A DNA stretch of 64,000 nucleotides from Corallococcus macrosporus (GTDB lineage: Bacteria; Myxococcota; Myxococcia; Myxococcales; Myxococcaceae), in assembly GCF_017302985.1 (NCBI RefSeq), contig NZ_JAFIMU010000013.1, forward strand, positions 248,001 to 312,000, given 5' to 3'. The translations under genes and the position numbers were made by a program. Shown here piece by piece: positions 1-8,189 of the stretch (its first letter is position 1; each line of letters opens with the position of its first letter). The notes beneath the pieces were generated by a model. The model made no database searches. It was not told where the DNA came from and saw only the letters and a program-made list of their open reading frames with translations.

Positions 1-971
<971 letters not shown>

Positions 972-998
972 TTAGCACTCGGCCATGTCGAGCGCCAA
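972..998 (-). promoter_or_regulatory. CIRCE element (HrcA repressor operator) upstream of groEL
   Basis: Inverted repeat TTAGCACTC, 9-nt spacer, GAGCGCCAA. The first arm matches the CIRCE consensus exactly and the second matches 7 of 9 positions of GAGTGCTAA; the spacer has the canonical length. It lies in the groEL leader, 49 bp from the start codon, where HrcA represses chaperonin genes until heat shock. Confidence 0.88.
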
Positions 999-1102
999 CA
1001 TAAGGGTCGCGCCAACGATGTCAACGGAAAGGGGCAGGCGTGTGGGGCTGAGGACGCCTCCTGGCCCGCCCGGGTGGGGGGTTCAGGCGACCTCCGGACG
1101 CC

Positions 1103-1459
1103 CTACTCCGCGAAGCGCACGAGGTTGAGCAATTGCCCCATGTCCAGGGGCTTCTGCAGGGTGATGGCGACGCCCTTGCGCAGGCCCCGGTCGGAGATGT
1201 TGGCGTCCGTGCTGGCGGTCATCATCAGGACGGAGATGTTCTGGAAGCGGGGGTCCGCCTTCAGCATCTCCGTGAAGTGGATGCCGTCCAGGTGGGGCAT
1301 CAGGTAGTCGGTGATGACCAGCCCCACGGGATGACGCTCCATGATGTCCAGCGCCTGGAGCGCGTCCGACGCCGAGAACACGGTGTAGCCATGCATCTCC
1401 AGGTAGCGAGAGAGCATGGTGCACAGCTCGTAATCGTCGTCGACGACCAGGATGTTCAC
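1103..1459 (-). CDS. Single-domain (orphan) response regulator
   Basis: Protein of 118 residues consisting only of a CheY-like receiver domain. The acidic cluster is at D7-D9, the phospho-acceptor is Asp51 (ITDYLMP), the switch threonine is Thr81 (LMMTAS) and the conserved lysine is Lys103 (LQKP). No output domain is present, so it probably acts by protein contact or as a phosphorelay intermediate, as is common in myxobacteria. The start is GTG at 1459 with no strong ribosome site. No histidine kinase is nearby. It is divergent from the TPR protein at 1581 and downstream of, but separated from, groEL. Confidence 0.93.
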   Translation of the reverse strand: MNILVVDDDYELCTMLSRYLEMHGYTVFSASDALQALDIMERHPVGLVITDYLMPHLDGIHFTEMLKADPRFQNISVLMMTASTDANISDRGLRKGVAITLQKPLDMGQLLNLVRFAE

Positions 1460-1570
1460 GGGGTTCGGGCCAAAACGGGGCGCTGGAAGGTAACAGCGAC
1501 TCCGGTCGTTGACAACGCGAAGGACGGCTTCTTAGCTGCCTGCCCGTATGGCGAAGCGCACGGCGAAGCA

Positions 1571-1578
1571 GGGGGAGG
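1571..1578 (+). promoter_or_regulatory. Ribosome binding site choosing the 1581 start
   Basis: GGGGGAGG two bases before the ATG at 1581. An in-frame ATG at 1548 lacks any such site, so the shorter protein is preferred. Confidence 0.6.
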
Positions 1579-1580
1579 CG

Positions 1581-2621
1581 ATGGGCGTGGACGCGCGACT
1601 GGAGGGGGTGGCGGACGCCTTCGAGGCGCGGGACTTCGAGGCAGCGCTCGCCAGCGCCGACGCGCTGCTCCGGGACGTTCCGGACTCACCAGAAGCCCTG
1701 CACTACCGGGCCGCCGCGCTGGTGGAGGTGGGCCGCCTGGAGGACGCGGGCCGTGCCTACGGCGCCGCCCTGAAGGTCGCTCCGGAGGACCTGGAGATCC
1801 TCTTCGGCGCGGCGGAGTTCCTCGTCTGCCGCACCGGCGAGGACCGAGAGGCCGTGGAAGAGGGGCTGGAGTGGTGCGGCCGCGGGCGCAAGCTGGCGCA
1901 GAAGGCCGACGACGTGGAGCTCGTCTATGAGTTCCTCCTCCTGGAGGGCATGGGCCTCAACCAGCTGGGCGAGTGCGAGTCCGCGCTCAAGAGCCTGGAC
2001 CAGGCGCTGACGCACATGCCGCGCTCCCCGGACGCACAGCTGGAGCGGGGCATCGCGCTCTTCGAACTCTGCCGCTTCGCGCCCGCGCAGGAGGCCTTCG
2101 AGCGGGTGCTGAAGGACGCGCCGGACGAGGCGTGGGCGCACCACTACCTGGGGCTCATCGCGGAGCGGCGCAAGGACGCGCGCGAGGCGAAGAAGCGCTT
2201 CACGCGCGCGCAGGCGCTGGCGCCGGAGGAGCTGCCGCCGCCGGTGGCCCTGGAGGAGGCGGCGTTCGACCGCGCGGTGGAGGACGCGATGCGCGCCCTG
2301 CCCTCGCAGGTGAAGCAGTACATGGACAACGTGACCCTGGCGGTGGAGGACCTGCCGTCGGACGAGGACCTGCTGGGTCAGCAGCCGCCGCTGTCGCCGT
2401 GCATCCTGGGGGTGTTCCGGGGCACGCCCGTGGGCGAGCGCAGCGTGATGGACGCGGCGGATCACTTCCCGCCCTCCATCGTCCTGTACCAGAAGAACCT
2501 GGAGCGCTTCGCGCGCACCCGCGAGGAGCTCATCGAACAGATCGGCATCACGGTGATGCACGAGGTCGGTCACCTCATGGGTCTGGATGAGGACGACCTG
2601 TGGGAGCGGGGGCTGGACTAG
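1581..2621 (+). CDS. TPR protein with C-terminal zincin-like metallopeptidase domain
   Basis: A 346-residue protein (357 if the in-frame ATG at 1548 is used). The first two-thirds is a series of TPR-like helical repeats (for example the LHYRAAALVEVGRLEDAGRAY and AWAHHYLGLIAERRKD units). The C-terminal third has the short zincin motif HEVGHLMG with His327 and His331 as expected zinc ligands and Glu328 as catalytic base, of the minimal MMP-like family (PF06262, formerly DUF1025). There is no signal peptide, so it should be cytoplasmic. The TPRs suggest protein-protein binding. The substrate is unknown. It is followed after 20 bp by a lipoprotein gene on the same strand and could be cotranscribed with it. 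Confidence 0.85.
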   Translation: MGVDARLEGVADAFEARDFEAALASADALLRDVPDSPEALHYRAAALVEVGRLEDAGRAYGAALKVAPEDLEILFGAAEFLVCRTGEDREAVEEGLEWCGRGRKLAQKADDVELVYEFLLLEGMGLNQLGECESALKSLDQALTHMPRSPDAQLERGIALFELCRFAPAQEAFERVLKDAPDEAWAHHYLGLIAERRKDAREAKKRFTRAQALAPEELPPPVALEEAAFDRAVEDAMRALPSQVKQYMDNVTLAVEDLPSDEDLLGQQPPLSPCILGVFRGTPVGERSVMDAADHFPPSIVLYQKNLERFARTREELIEQIGITVMHEVGHLMGLDEDDLWERGLD

Positions 2622-2641
2622 CGCGCGTCTCCCCTGCCCTG

Positions 2642-2959
2642 ATGCGCGCCATGCATGCATGGACGAGGCTGGGACTGATGGCGGTGCTGGGGCTGGCGGG
2701 CTGTACGGGCGGCGGGAACGAGCAGCCGCGCGCGTGTCCCCAGGTGGTGGTGTTCGCGCGCTCGGACACCGGGACGTGCCAGGCGTACCCGACGCCGTGC
2801 GACGTGCCGGAAGGTTACGTCGAGTGCTGTGGCGGGCTCTTCGGAGGCTGCGCGGGCAACGTGTCGGGGAGCACCTGCGTGGATGATCCGACCGACACGT
2901 GTCAGCCCGGGGGCAGCGCGGACTGCCCGGGCATCTGCCAGTCGGGCAGCGGCGGCTGA
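2642..2959 (+). CDS. Small cysteine-rich lipoprotein
   Basis: A 105-residue protein with a type II signal peptide: a positively charged start, a short hydrophobic stretch (LGLMAVLG) and a lipobox LAGC. The mature part is rich in cysteine, glycine and proline (motifs such as PTPCDVPEGYVECCGG), suggesting a small disulfide-stabilised domain on the outer or inner membrane. The start is uncertain: ATG 2642 and ATG 2651 both keep a workable signal peptide. No family is recognised. It sits 20 bp after the TPR/metallopeptidase gene and ends 4 bp from the convergent DUF3857 gene. Confidence 0.75.
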   Translation: MRAMHAWTRLGLMAVLGLAGCTGGGNEQPRACPQVVVFARSDTGTCQAYPTPCDVPEGYVECCGGLFGGCAGNVSGSTCVDDPTDTCQPGGSADCPGICQSGSGG

Positions 2960-2963
2960 AGCG

Positions 2964-5357
2964 TCAGGCGGCGCGCGAGCCCTTGTCCTCGAAGTAGGCG
3001 CGGCGGGCGCGGGCGCAGGTGGGGCACTGCCACTGCACCAGCGTGAGGTGGCGCTCGCCCAGGACGACGGCTTCGTGGCGGAGCGACTCCCGTGGAGCGT
3101 CGCTGGTAGCCCCACAGGCGCAGCGCAGCCGGCCCAGCGTGGACAGCAGCTCCTGCGGGCCGGTGATGGGGATGGCGGACCAGGCGCTGTCGCCCTGGTG
3201 GCTGGCGTCGAACTTGCGCGCGAAGGCGCGGCGCCGGCCCCAGGCGCGACCCTTGCGCCAGAGCTCCACCGGGCCTCCCTGCGCGATGACGAACCAGAGG
3301 ACGACGCACGTCGCGATGACGCCCAGGAGGATGGCGCCGGCCTCGCCGGACGGCGGTGGCGAGGTCCGCAGGCGGCGCTCGCGGCTCCCGAGCTGGACGT
3401 AGTAGCCGCGATTGTCCTCGGTGGCGCGCACGGCCTTCACGTACTCCGCGATGCGCTCGGGCGGCACGGCGTCCGCGAGGCTCTGGTAGCGGTAGTCGAG
3501 CACCAGCGTCTTGCCGTCCGCGCGCGTGTCGGCCTCGAAGTGGAAGGCGGGCCCGTCCACGACGTCATGGTCCGCGCCGTCGTGGAGCGGCTCGCCGGAC
3601 TTGAGCGTGATGCGGTGGCGGGCGAAGACGGGGTGCTCCACCTCCAGCGGGAAGGCGCGGCGGGAGTAGCCCGGCTCCTTGAGGTACGCGTGGAAGGTGT
3701 GCGCGCTGAAGTCCCGGCGGGCGTCGGAGGACCAGAAGTCCTCGATGCGGTAGTGCTCGTGCACGACGAGCACGTTCTTCACCGTGTCGTCGTCCACCGT
3801 CATGGGGCTGGCGACGGTGATCTTCGCGTCCTTCTTCGCGTAGTAGTTGAAATAGAAGCGGGACAGCTCGGACACGGACGTGCCCGCGAGCATGCGGCGC
3901 ATGGCGTTGGCGGACTCGCCCGTGCGGGTGGTGACGACGTCGAGCGTCGCCGGCCCGTCGCGGTCCGTCGCGACGTAGGTCTCGTCCACGAAGACGGAGG
4001 GTTCCTTCAACGTCGGCGCGGGGATGACGGAGAGCTCCGTCGTGCCGGGGGCGACGATGAGGGCCCGGCCGTAGGGAGGCGGCTCGTAGCTGTCCAGCCC
4101 GCCGCGCTCCAGGGTCGCGGTGGGATCCACCCACAGCTCGCGGCCCCCCACGGTGGCGTGCACGATGGCGTGGTCGAACGCGCGGGCGGTGGGACGCCAG
4201 CCGTCCAGGAGCTGCGTGAGGCCGGTGTTCACGAGCGCGGGCTGCGCGTCGATGCCCAGCCCCTTGAGGAGCGTCACCAGCAGCAGGGACTTGTCCTTGC
4301 AGTCGCCGAAGCGGCGCTGGAGGACCTCATCGGGCGGATGGGGCTGGTGCGAGTTGGGGCCCATCTCGATGCCCAGGTAGCGCACCTCGTCCTGGACGAA
4401 GCGCAGCGCGGCGACGAAGCGCGCCTCGGGCGTGGGCTCCTTCGAGAGCCGGCGGATCTCCTGCTCCAGCGCCTTGGAGCGTGCGGGCACCTGGAACAGC
4501 GCCGAGGCCCAGCGGGCGACGTCGTTCCAGTCCTTGTACTCACTGAGCTGGAGCCACGGGTAGACGGGTTGCCAGCCGGGGACATTGTCCTCGGAGTGGA
4601 CCGCGGGCACGTGGCGGCGCTCCAGGATGATCTCCCGCTCGTTGCCCAGCAGCGCTTCCGAGCGCGTCAGGCCCGGCGCGGCGAAGTCCCGGACGTAGAG
4701 CGAGCGCCCCTCCGGCCACAGCAGCCGGTAGGCGAAGTGGCCCACGGGGAAGGGCTTGCCCACGACGACGAAGTCGGAGAAGCGGCCGCCGAAGACGGGG
4801 TTGGCGCCCTCGAGCGTGTACGCGACCTCCACGGTGTCGCCGACGCGCACGTCGCGCAGGAAGGGCACCACGGAGAGCGCGCCGTTGTAGAGGCGGTTCT
4901 GGAGTTCGGGCTCCTGCTGGATGACGCGGGCTTCGGCGGGCTGGAAGAGGTCCTCGCGGCGGCCGTCGCGGATGCGCCAGATGCCGTGGACGGTGAGCTT
5001 CTGGTACGTCGGGTCGAACGAGAGCTGGATGTCCGTGACGCTGTCGATGCCCTGCGGCGACAGCACCTTCCGCGCCGAGTGCAGGTAGTGCTCCTGCGAA
5101 TGGCCCGACACGCGCACCTGTTCTTCCACCAGCAACCGGGAGACGCTCGTCTCCTCTTCACCCGCGGAAGCCGGGCCGGAGTCCGCGGGAATGGGCAGCG
5201 GCTTCACCCATGCCGCCGGAGGCCCCACGCGGAAGGGCAACGCGGGCGTCGCCGCCCGTGCGGTCCCCGTGCTCAAGGACAGACACAGGCACAGCAGCAG
5301 GACGGACGCCGGAGAGAGACCCGGTGCCAGGAGGACAGGACGGAAGATTCGGGGCAT
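2964..5357 (-). CDS. DUF3857 / transglutaminase-like membrane protein
   Basis: A 797-residue protein with an N-terminal signal peptide (about residues 1-36, ending TARAA). A DUF3857 domain is followed by a transglutaminase-like fold with a complete-looking catalytic triad: Cys353 (GDCKDK), His396 (FDHAIVH) and Asp411 (WVDPT). Near the C-terminus is one membrane helix (AILLGVIATCVVLWFVI) and then a cytoplasmic tail with a putative zinc ribbon (CACGA and CPTC pairs). The catalytic domain should face the periplasm. Proteins of this family are common in myxobacteria and Bacteroidetes; their substrates are generally unknown. There is no operon partner; it is convergent with the lipoprotein gene. 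Confidence 0.85.
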   Translation of the reverse strand: MPRIFRPVLLAPGLSPASVLLLCLCLSLSTGTARAATPALPFRVGPPAAWVKPLPIPADSGPASAGEEETSVSRLLVEEQVRVSGHSQEHYLHSARKVLSPQGIDSVTDIQLSFDPTYQKLTVHGIWRIRDGRREDLFQPAEARVIQQEPELQNRLYNGALSVVPFLRDVRVGDTVEVAYTLEGANPVFGGRFSDFVVVGKPFPVGHFAYRLLWPEGRSLYVRDFAAPGLTRSEALLGNEREIILERRHVPAVHSEDNVPGWQPVYPWLQLSEYKDWNDVARWASALFQVPARSKALEQEIRRLSKEPTPEARFVAALRFVQDEVRYLGIEMGPNSHQPHPPDEVLQRRFGDCKDKSLLLVTLLKGLGIDAQPALVNTGLTQLLDGWRPTARAFDHAIVHATVGGRELWVDPTATLERGGLDSYEPPPYGRALIVAPGTTELSVIPAPTLKEPSVFVDETYVATDRDGPATLDVVTTRTGESANAMRRMLAGTSVSELSRFYFNYYAKKDAKITVASPMTVDDDTVKNVLVVHEHYRIEDFWSSDARRDFSAHTFHAYLKEPGYSRRAFPLEVEHPVFARHRITLKSGEPLHDGADHDVVDGPAFHFEADTRADGKTLVLDYRYQSLADAVPPERIAEYVKAVRATEDNRGYYVQLGSRERRLRTSPPPSGEAGAILLGVIATCVVLWFVIAQGGPVELWRKGRAWGRRRAFARKFDASHQGDSAWSAIPITGPQELLSTLGRLRCACGATSDAPRESLRHEAVVLGERHLTLVQWQCPTCARARRAYFEDKGSRAA

Positions 5358-5531
5358 GGCGGAAAAGGGCGTCCATCATGAAGCCCGGGTGACGCGCCGG
5401 GCAAGACGCCCCCTGGGACGGCGGGCGGGCGTCCCCCGCTCCTTTCACCAGTGAAAACCGACTTGCGAGCCAGGTCTGGAATCGCAGCGACCCGGACTAG
5501 GGTTCCGCCGTCGATTGGAAGTCCGAAGTCC

Positions 5532-5538
5532 AAGGAGG
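5532..5538 (+). promoter_or_regulatory. Ribosome binding site for the methyltransferase
   Basis: AAGGAGG six bases before the ATG at 5545. It decides against the earlier in-frame ATG at 5515. Confidence 0.7.
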
Positions 5539-5544
5539 CTTGGG

Positions 5545-6513
5545 ATGGTCAATGTGAGGCAGGTCGCGACGCGGTTGAAGAGTGCGCTGCTGGCGGACCC
5601 GGAGCGCTTCTACACGACCCAGACAGGGGCCTGGGTGGCGGGGATGCCCTCGCCGCAGGACATCCGGGTGGAGACGGGCCGGGAGCCCTTCTGGATCAAC
5701 CTGGGCTACTGGAAGAACGTGGAGAAGGTGGACGACTCCAACGTGGAGCGCGTGGGGGAGCTCTTCCGGTCCGCGCAGGCGGAGATGGCGCGCCTCCTGG
5801 CGAGGACGGCGAAGCTGGGGCCCGGCGACGCGGTCATGGACTGTGGCAACGGGTACGCGGATCAGGACCTGCTGTGGGCGGAGGAGTTCAAGCCCGCGAG
5901 CATCGTCGGGGTGAACATCACGCCCAACCAGGTCCGGGTGGGCCGCGAGCGGCTGAAGCTGACGGGGCTGGAGGGCGTGGTCCGGCTGGAGGTGGGAAGC
6001 GCGACGGCGCTGCCCGGCGGCGAGGCGGCGTTCGACGTGGTGTTCGCGCTGGAGTCCGCGATGCACTTCCGGACGCGGCAGGACTTCCTGCGCGAGGCGT
6101 TCCGCGTGCTGAAGCCGGGAGGCCGGCTGGTGATGGCGGACATGGCGCAGAAGACCGACCGCGAGTCGAACGCCGGGCTGCGGCAGCGGCTGCGCTACCG
6201 CTACTGGCGGGGGCTGATCGCCTTCCCAGAGGAGAACGTGTGGTCGACGGAGCGCTACCTGTCGGAGCTGCGGCGGGCGGGGTTCCAGGACGCGAAGGTG
6301 GAGTCCATCGCGGACGACGTGTACCCGGCGGTGAACACGGCGCTGGTGGCGCTGCGGGGCATGACGCAGCTGGAGAAGCAGCCCGGGAGCACGTCGCTGC
6401 ACCAGGTGCGCGCGGACGTGCACAAGGCCATGCGGATGACGCCGGAGCAGCGCCAGTGGACCGCGTTGTTCAACTGCGACGAGTACGCCCTCGTGTTCGC
6501 GCGCAAGCCGTGA
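5545..6513 (+). CDS. SAM-dependent methyltransferase, EryG-like
   Basis: A class I methyltransferase of 322 residues. SAM-binding motif I reads VMDCGNGYADQD, where the ADQDxxW continuation resembles macrolide O-methyltransferases such as EryG and TylE; motif II/post-I (FDVVFALESAMHF) and the helix LKPGGRLVMADM follow in the expected order. It is soluble and single-domain. It is the only stand-alone methyltransferase in the window and lies about 1.7 kb beyond the end of the PKS operon, on the opposite strand. It could be a tailoring enzyme for the polyketide, but thioredoxin, VOC and tRNA-Sec genes intervene, so this role is only a possibility. Confidence 0.85.
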   Translation: MVNVRQVATRLKSALLADPERFYTTQTGAWVAGMPSPQDIRVETGREPFWINLGYWKNVEKVDDSNVERVGELFRSAQAEMARLLARTAKLGPGDAVMDCGNGYADQDLLWAEEFKPASIVGVNITPNQVRVGRERLKLTGLEGVVRLEVGSATALPGGEAAFDVVFALESAMHFRTRQDFLREAFRVLKPGGRLVMADMAQKTDRESNAGLRQRLRYRYWRGLIAFPEENVWSTERYLSELRRAGFQDAKVESIADDVYPAVNTALVALRGMTQLEKQPGSTSLHQVRADVHKAMRMTPEQRQWTALFNCDEYALVFARKP

Positions 6514-6556
6514 CGGCGGTTGACGGAGCGGCGCCAAAGCGGCGGTAATCCGAAGC

Positions 6557-6655
6557 GGTAGGGCCTCCGGACCTGGTGGCCGGCCCGGTCTTCAAAACCG
6601 GTGAGGGGCTGCGAGAGCAGTCCCTGGCGAGTTCGATTCCCGTGCCCTACCGCCA
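6557..6655 (+). tRNA. selC: tRNA-Sec (anticodon TCA)
   Basis: The 8-bp acceptor arms GGTAGGGC (6557-6564) and GCCCTACC (6644-6651) pair perfectly, followed by discriminator G and an encoded CCA. The anticodon loop CTTCAAA carries TCA at 6592-6594. A long variable arm (GGGGCTGCGAGAGCAGTCCC) and a T-arm with GTTCGATTCC follow. The eight-pair acceptor, long variable arm and UCA anticodon are the hallmarks of bacterial selenocysteine tRNA. It implies that the organism makes at least one selenoprotein, encoded outside this window as far as I can see. Confidence 0.95.
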
Positions 6656-6848
6656 CTTCAACGTGCTTGTCATGCGTTACAGCGACGATGAGTGCGGACT
6701 GAGGCGTCCCAAAGGCAATACTCGGCCGGCAGGAGCTAAAACAGTTCATGCGATTAACCCTCGCGAGCATCTCTGCTCGGCGTGGGCGCTTCTACCGAGC
6801 GCGTCATCCTCAGACCTCGTAGATCAGTCGCCCTGATCCGCAGCGCGC

Positions 6849-7601
6849 TCAGTCCGCGCGCGCGGGCTCCAGGAGCCCGAACTCCACGCCGGTGGGATCC
6901 GTCAGCACCGCGAGACTTCCTCCCGTGGGGTTCGCCCTGCGGGGGATCAGCACCTTCGCTCCCAGCCGCACGGCGTGCTCACGCGTGGCGTCCAGGCTTT
7001 CCACCCGGAGGTGCGTGCGCCAGTGCTGCCTGGCGTCCGGGGACTCCTCCATGCTCGCGACCTGGCCCGCCGGGGTGCTGTCCGCCGCGAAGACGGTGCT
7101 TCCGTCCGCTGCGGTCTGCATCCTCCAGCCGAAGACCTTGCCGTAGAACTCCTTCGCCCGGGCGACATCGGGGGTGATCAGCGCTTCCCAGCAGAAGGCG
7201 CCGACACCGGCCTTCGGCGGCACCGGGGTCCCCGGAGGGCTCTTCACCGCGGCGAGCATCGCCTCCGCGTAGTCCACCACCCGGGCCACCCGCCCCAGCC
7301 CCGGCACGTCCCTCAGCCCCGGCAACGCCCCTCCCCCGTCCGCGGAGGCAATCACCACCGAGGCGTCCACGTTGTCCACCGACACGAAGCTCACCCAGCC
7401 CGTCCCGAACCCCACCCGCTGGGCCTGACGGATGGCCCCCAGGGGCACCTCCCCCAGCCGGATGGCCGTGCCCGCCCCAGGGGCCGCCTCCTCGTACGTC
7501 CAACCGAAGAGGTCGGCGTAGAACGCCTTCGCCTTCTCCGGCTCCGGCGTCGTCAGCTCCCGCCACACCACGCGCCCCAAGATGGCCCTTCCCTCTCGCA
7601 T
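6849..7601 (-). CDS. Two-domain VOC (glyoxalase/bleomycin-resistance) family protein
   Basis: About 250 residues forming two tandem vicinal-oxygen-chelate domains. The first starts VVWRELTTPEPEKAKAFY and the second FCWEALITPDVARAKEFY, each with the FYxxLFGW/FYGKVFGW signature; the second ends with VLTDPTGVEFGLLEP. Such proteins bind small hydrophobic or metal-chelating ligands; enzymatic role and substrate cannot be read from sequence. The start at 7601 (MREGRAI) aligns with the domain; an upstream in-frame start at 7652 would add 17 Arg/Ser-rich residues. It is divergent from thioredoxin. A self-resistance role for the PKS product is possible but unsupported. Confidence 0.85.
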   Translation of the reverse strand: MREGRAILGRVVWRELTTPEPEKAKAFYADLFGWTYEEAAPGAGTAIRLGEVPLGAIRQAQRVGFGTGWVSFVSVDNVDASVVIASADGGGALPGLRDVPGLGRVARVVDYAEAMLAAVKSPPGTPVPPKAGVGAFCWEALITPDVARAKEFYGKVFGWRMQTAADGSTVFAADSTPAGQVASMEESPDARQHWRTHLRVESLDATREHAVRLGAKVLIPRRANPTGGSLAVLTDPTGVEFGLLEPARAD

Positions 7602-7769
7602 CTGGCCCTGCCTTTCGCTCCGCGAATGGGGTCGTCTTCCACTCTCCGACACTGGTTCCGCCGCCGGGCCGCCAAAGCCGTGCTTTTTCGCTGCGTGGCC
7701 CTTAGGTTCCGGATCAGGATGGTCGCGGCCCCTGCATGTGTCTCGGGCGCAAAGGTACCAGGAGGAAAC

Positions 7770-8111
7770 ATGGCTGGCACGGATGTACTGGATATCGGGG
7801 ATTCCAATTTCAAGAAGGAAGTCTTGGAGTCGGACGTTCCCGTGCTCGTGGACTTCACGGCTGCCTGGTGCGCTCCCTGCCGGGCCATTGCTCCCGCCGT
7901 CGCTGAGCTGGCGACCCGGTACAAGGGCCAGATGAAGATCGCCAAGCTCGACGTCGACGCCAACCAGGACACGTCCCAGGAGTACGGCATCCGTTCGCTG
8001 CCGACCCTGCTGGTGTTCAAGGGCGGCAAGGTCGTGGAGCAGATCGTCGGCGCGGTGCCCAAGAGCCGCCTCGAAGGCGCCATCACGAAGATCCTCTCGC
8101 CGCAGGCGTGA
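7770..8111 (+). CDS. trxA: Thioredoxin
   Basis: A 113-residue cytoplasmic thioredoxin. The active site is WCAPC (Cys34, Cys37) rather than the usual WCGPC; the cis-proline loop SLPTLLVFKGG and the FTAAWCAPC strand are otherwise typical. The start at 7770 follows an AGGAGG site (7760-7765) at ideal spacing. The gene reduces disulfides or supplies electrons to reductases. It is a single gene, convergent with the end of the PKS operon and followed by a strong hairpin. Confidence 0.96.
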   Translation: MAGTDVLDIGDSNFKKEVLESDVPVLVDFTAAWCAPCRAIAPAVAELATRYKGQMKIAKLDVDANQDTSQEYGIRSLPTLLVFKGGKVVEQIVGAVPKSRLEGAITKILSPQA

Positions 8112-8143
8112 GCGCGGGGAGCCACGGGCTCCCTGAAGTACCG

Positions 8144-8180
8144 AGGCTCCACCGTCCGAGTGTTCCGGACGATGGAGCCT
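8144..8180. terminator. Bidirectional hairpin between thioredoxin and the PKS operon
   Basis: A 15-nt inverted repeat (AGGCTCCACCGTCCG and its near-perfect complement, 14 of 15 paired) around a 7-nt loop, followed by TTTG on the plus strand. It lies between two convergent stop codons (8111 and 8190), where it could end both transcripts. Confidence 0.75.
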
Positions 8181-8189
8181 TTGTCGTTC

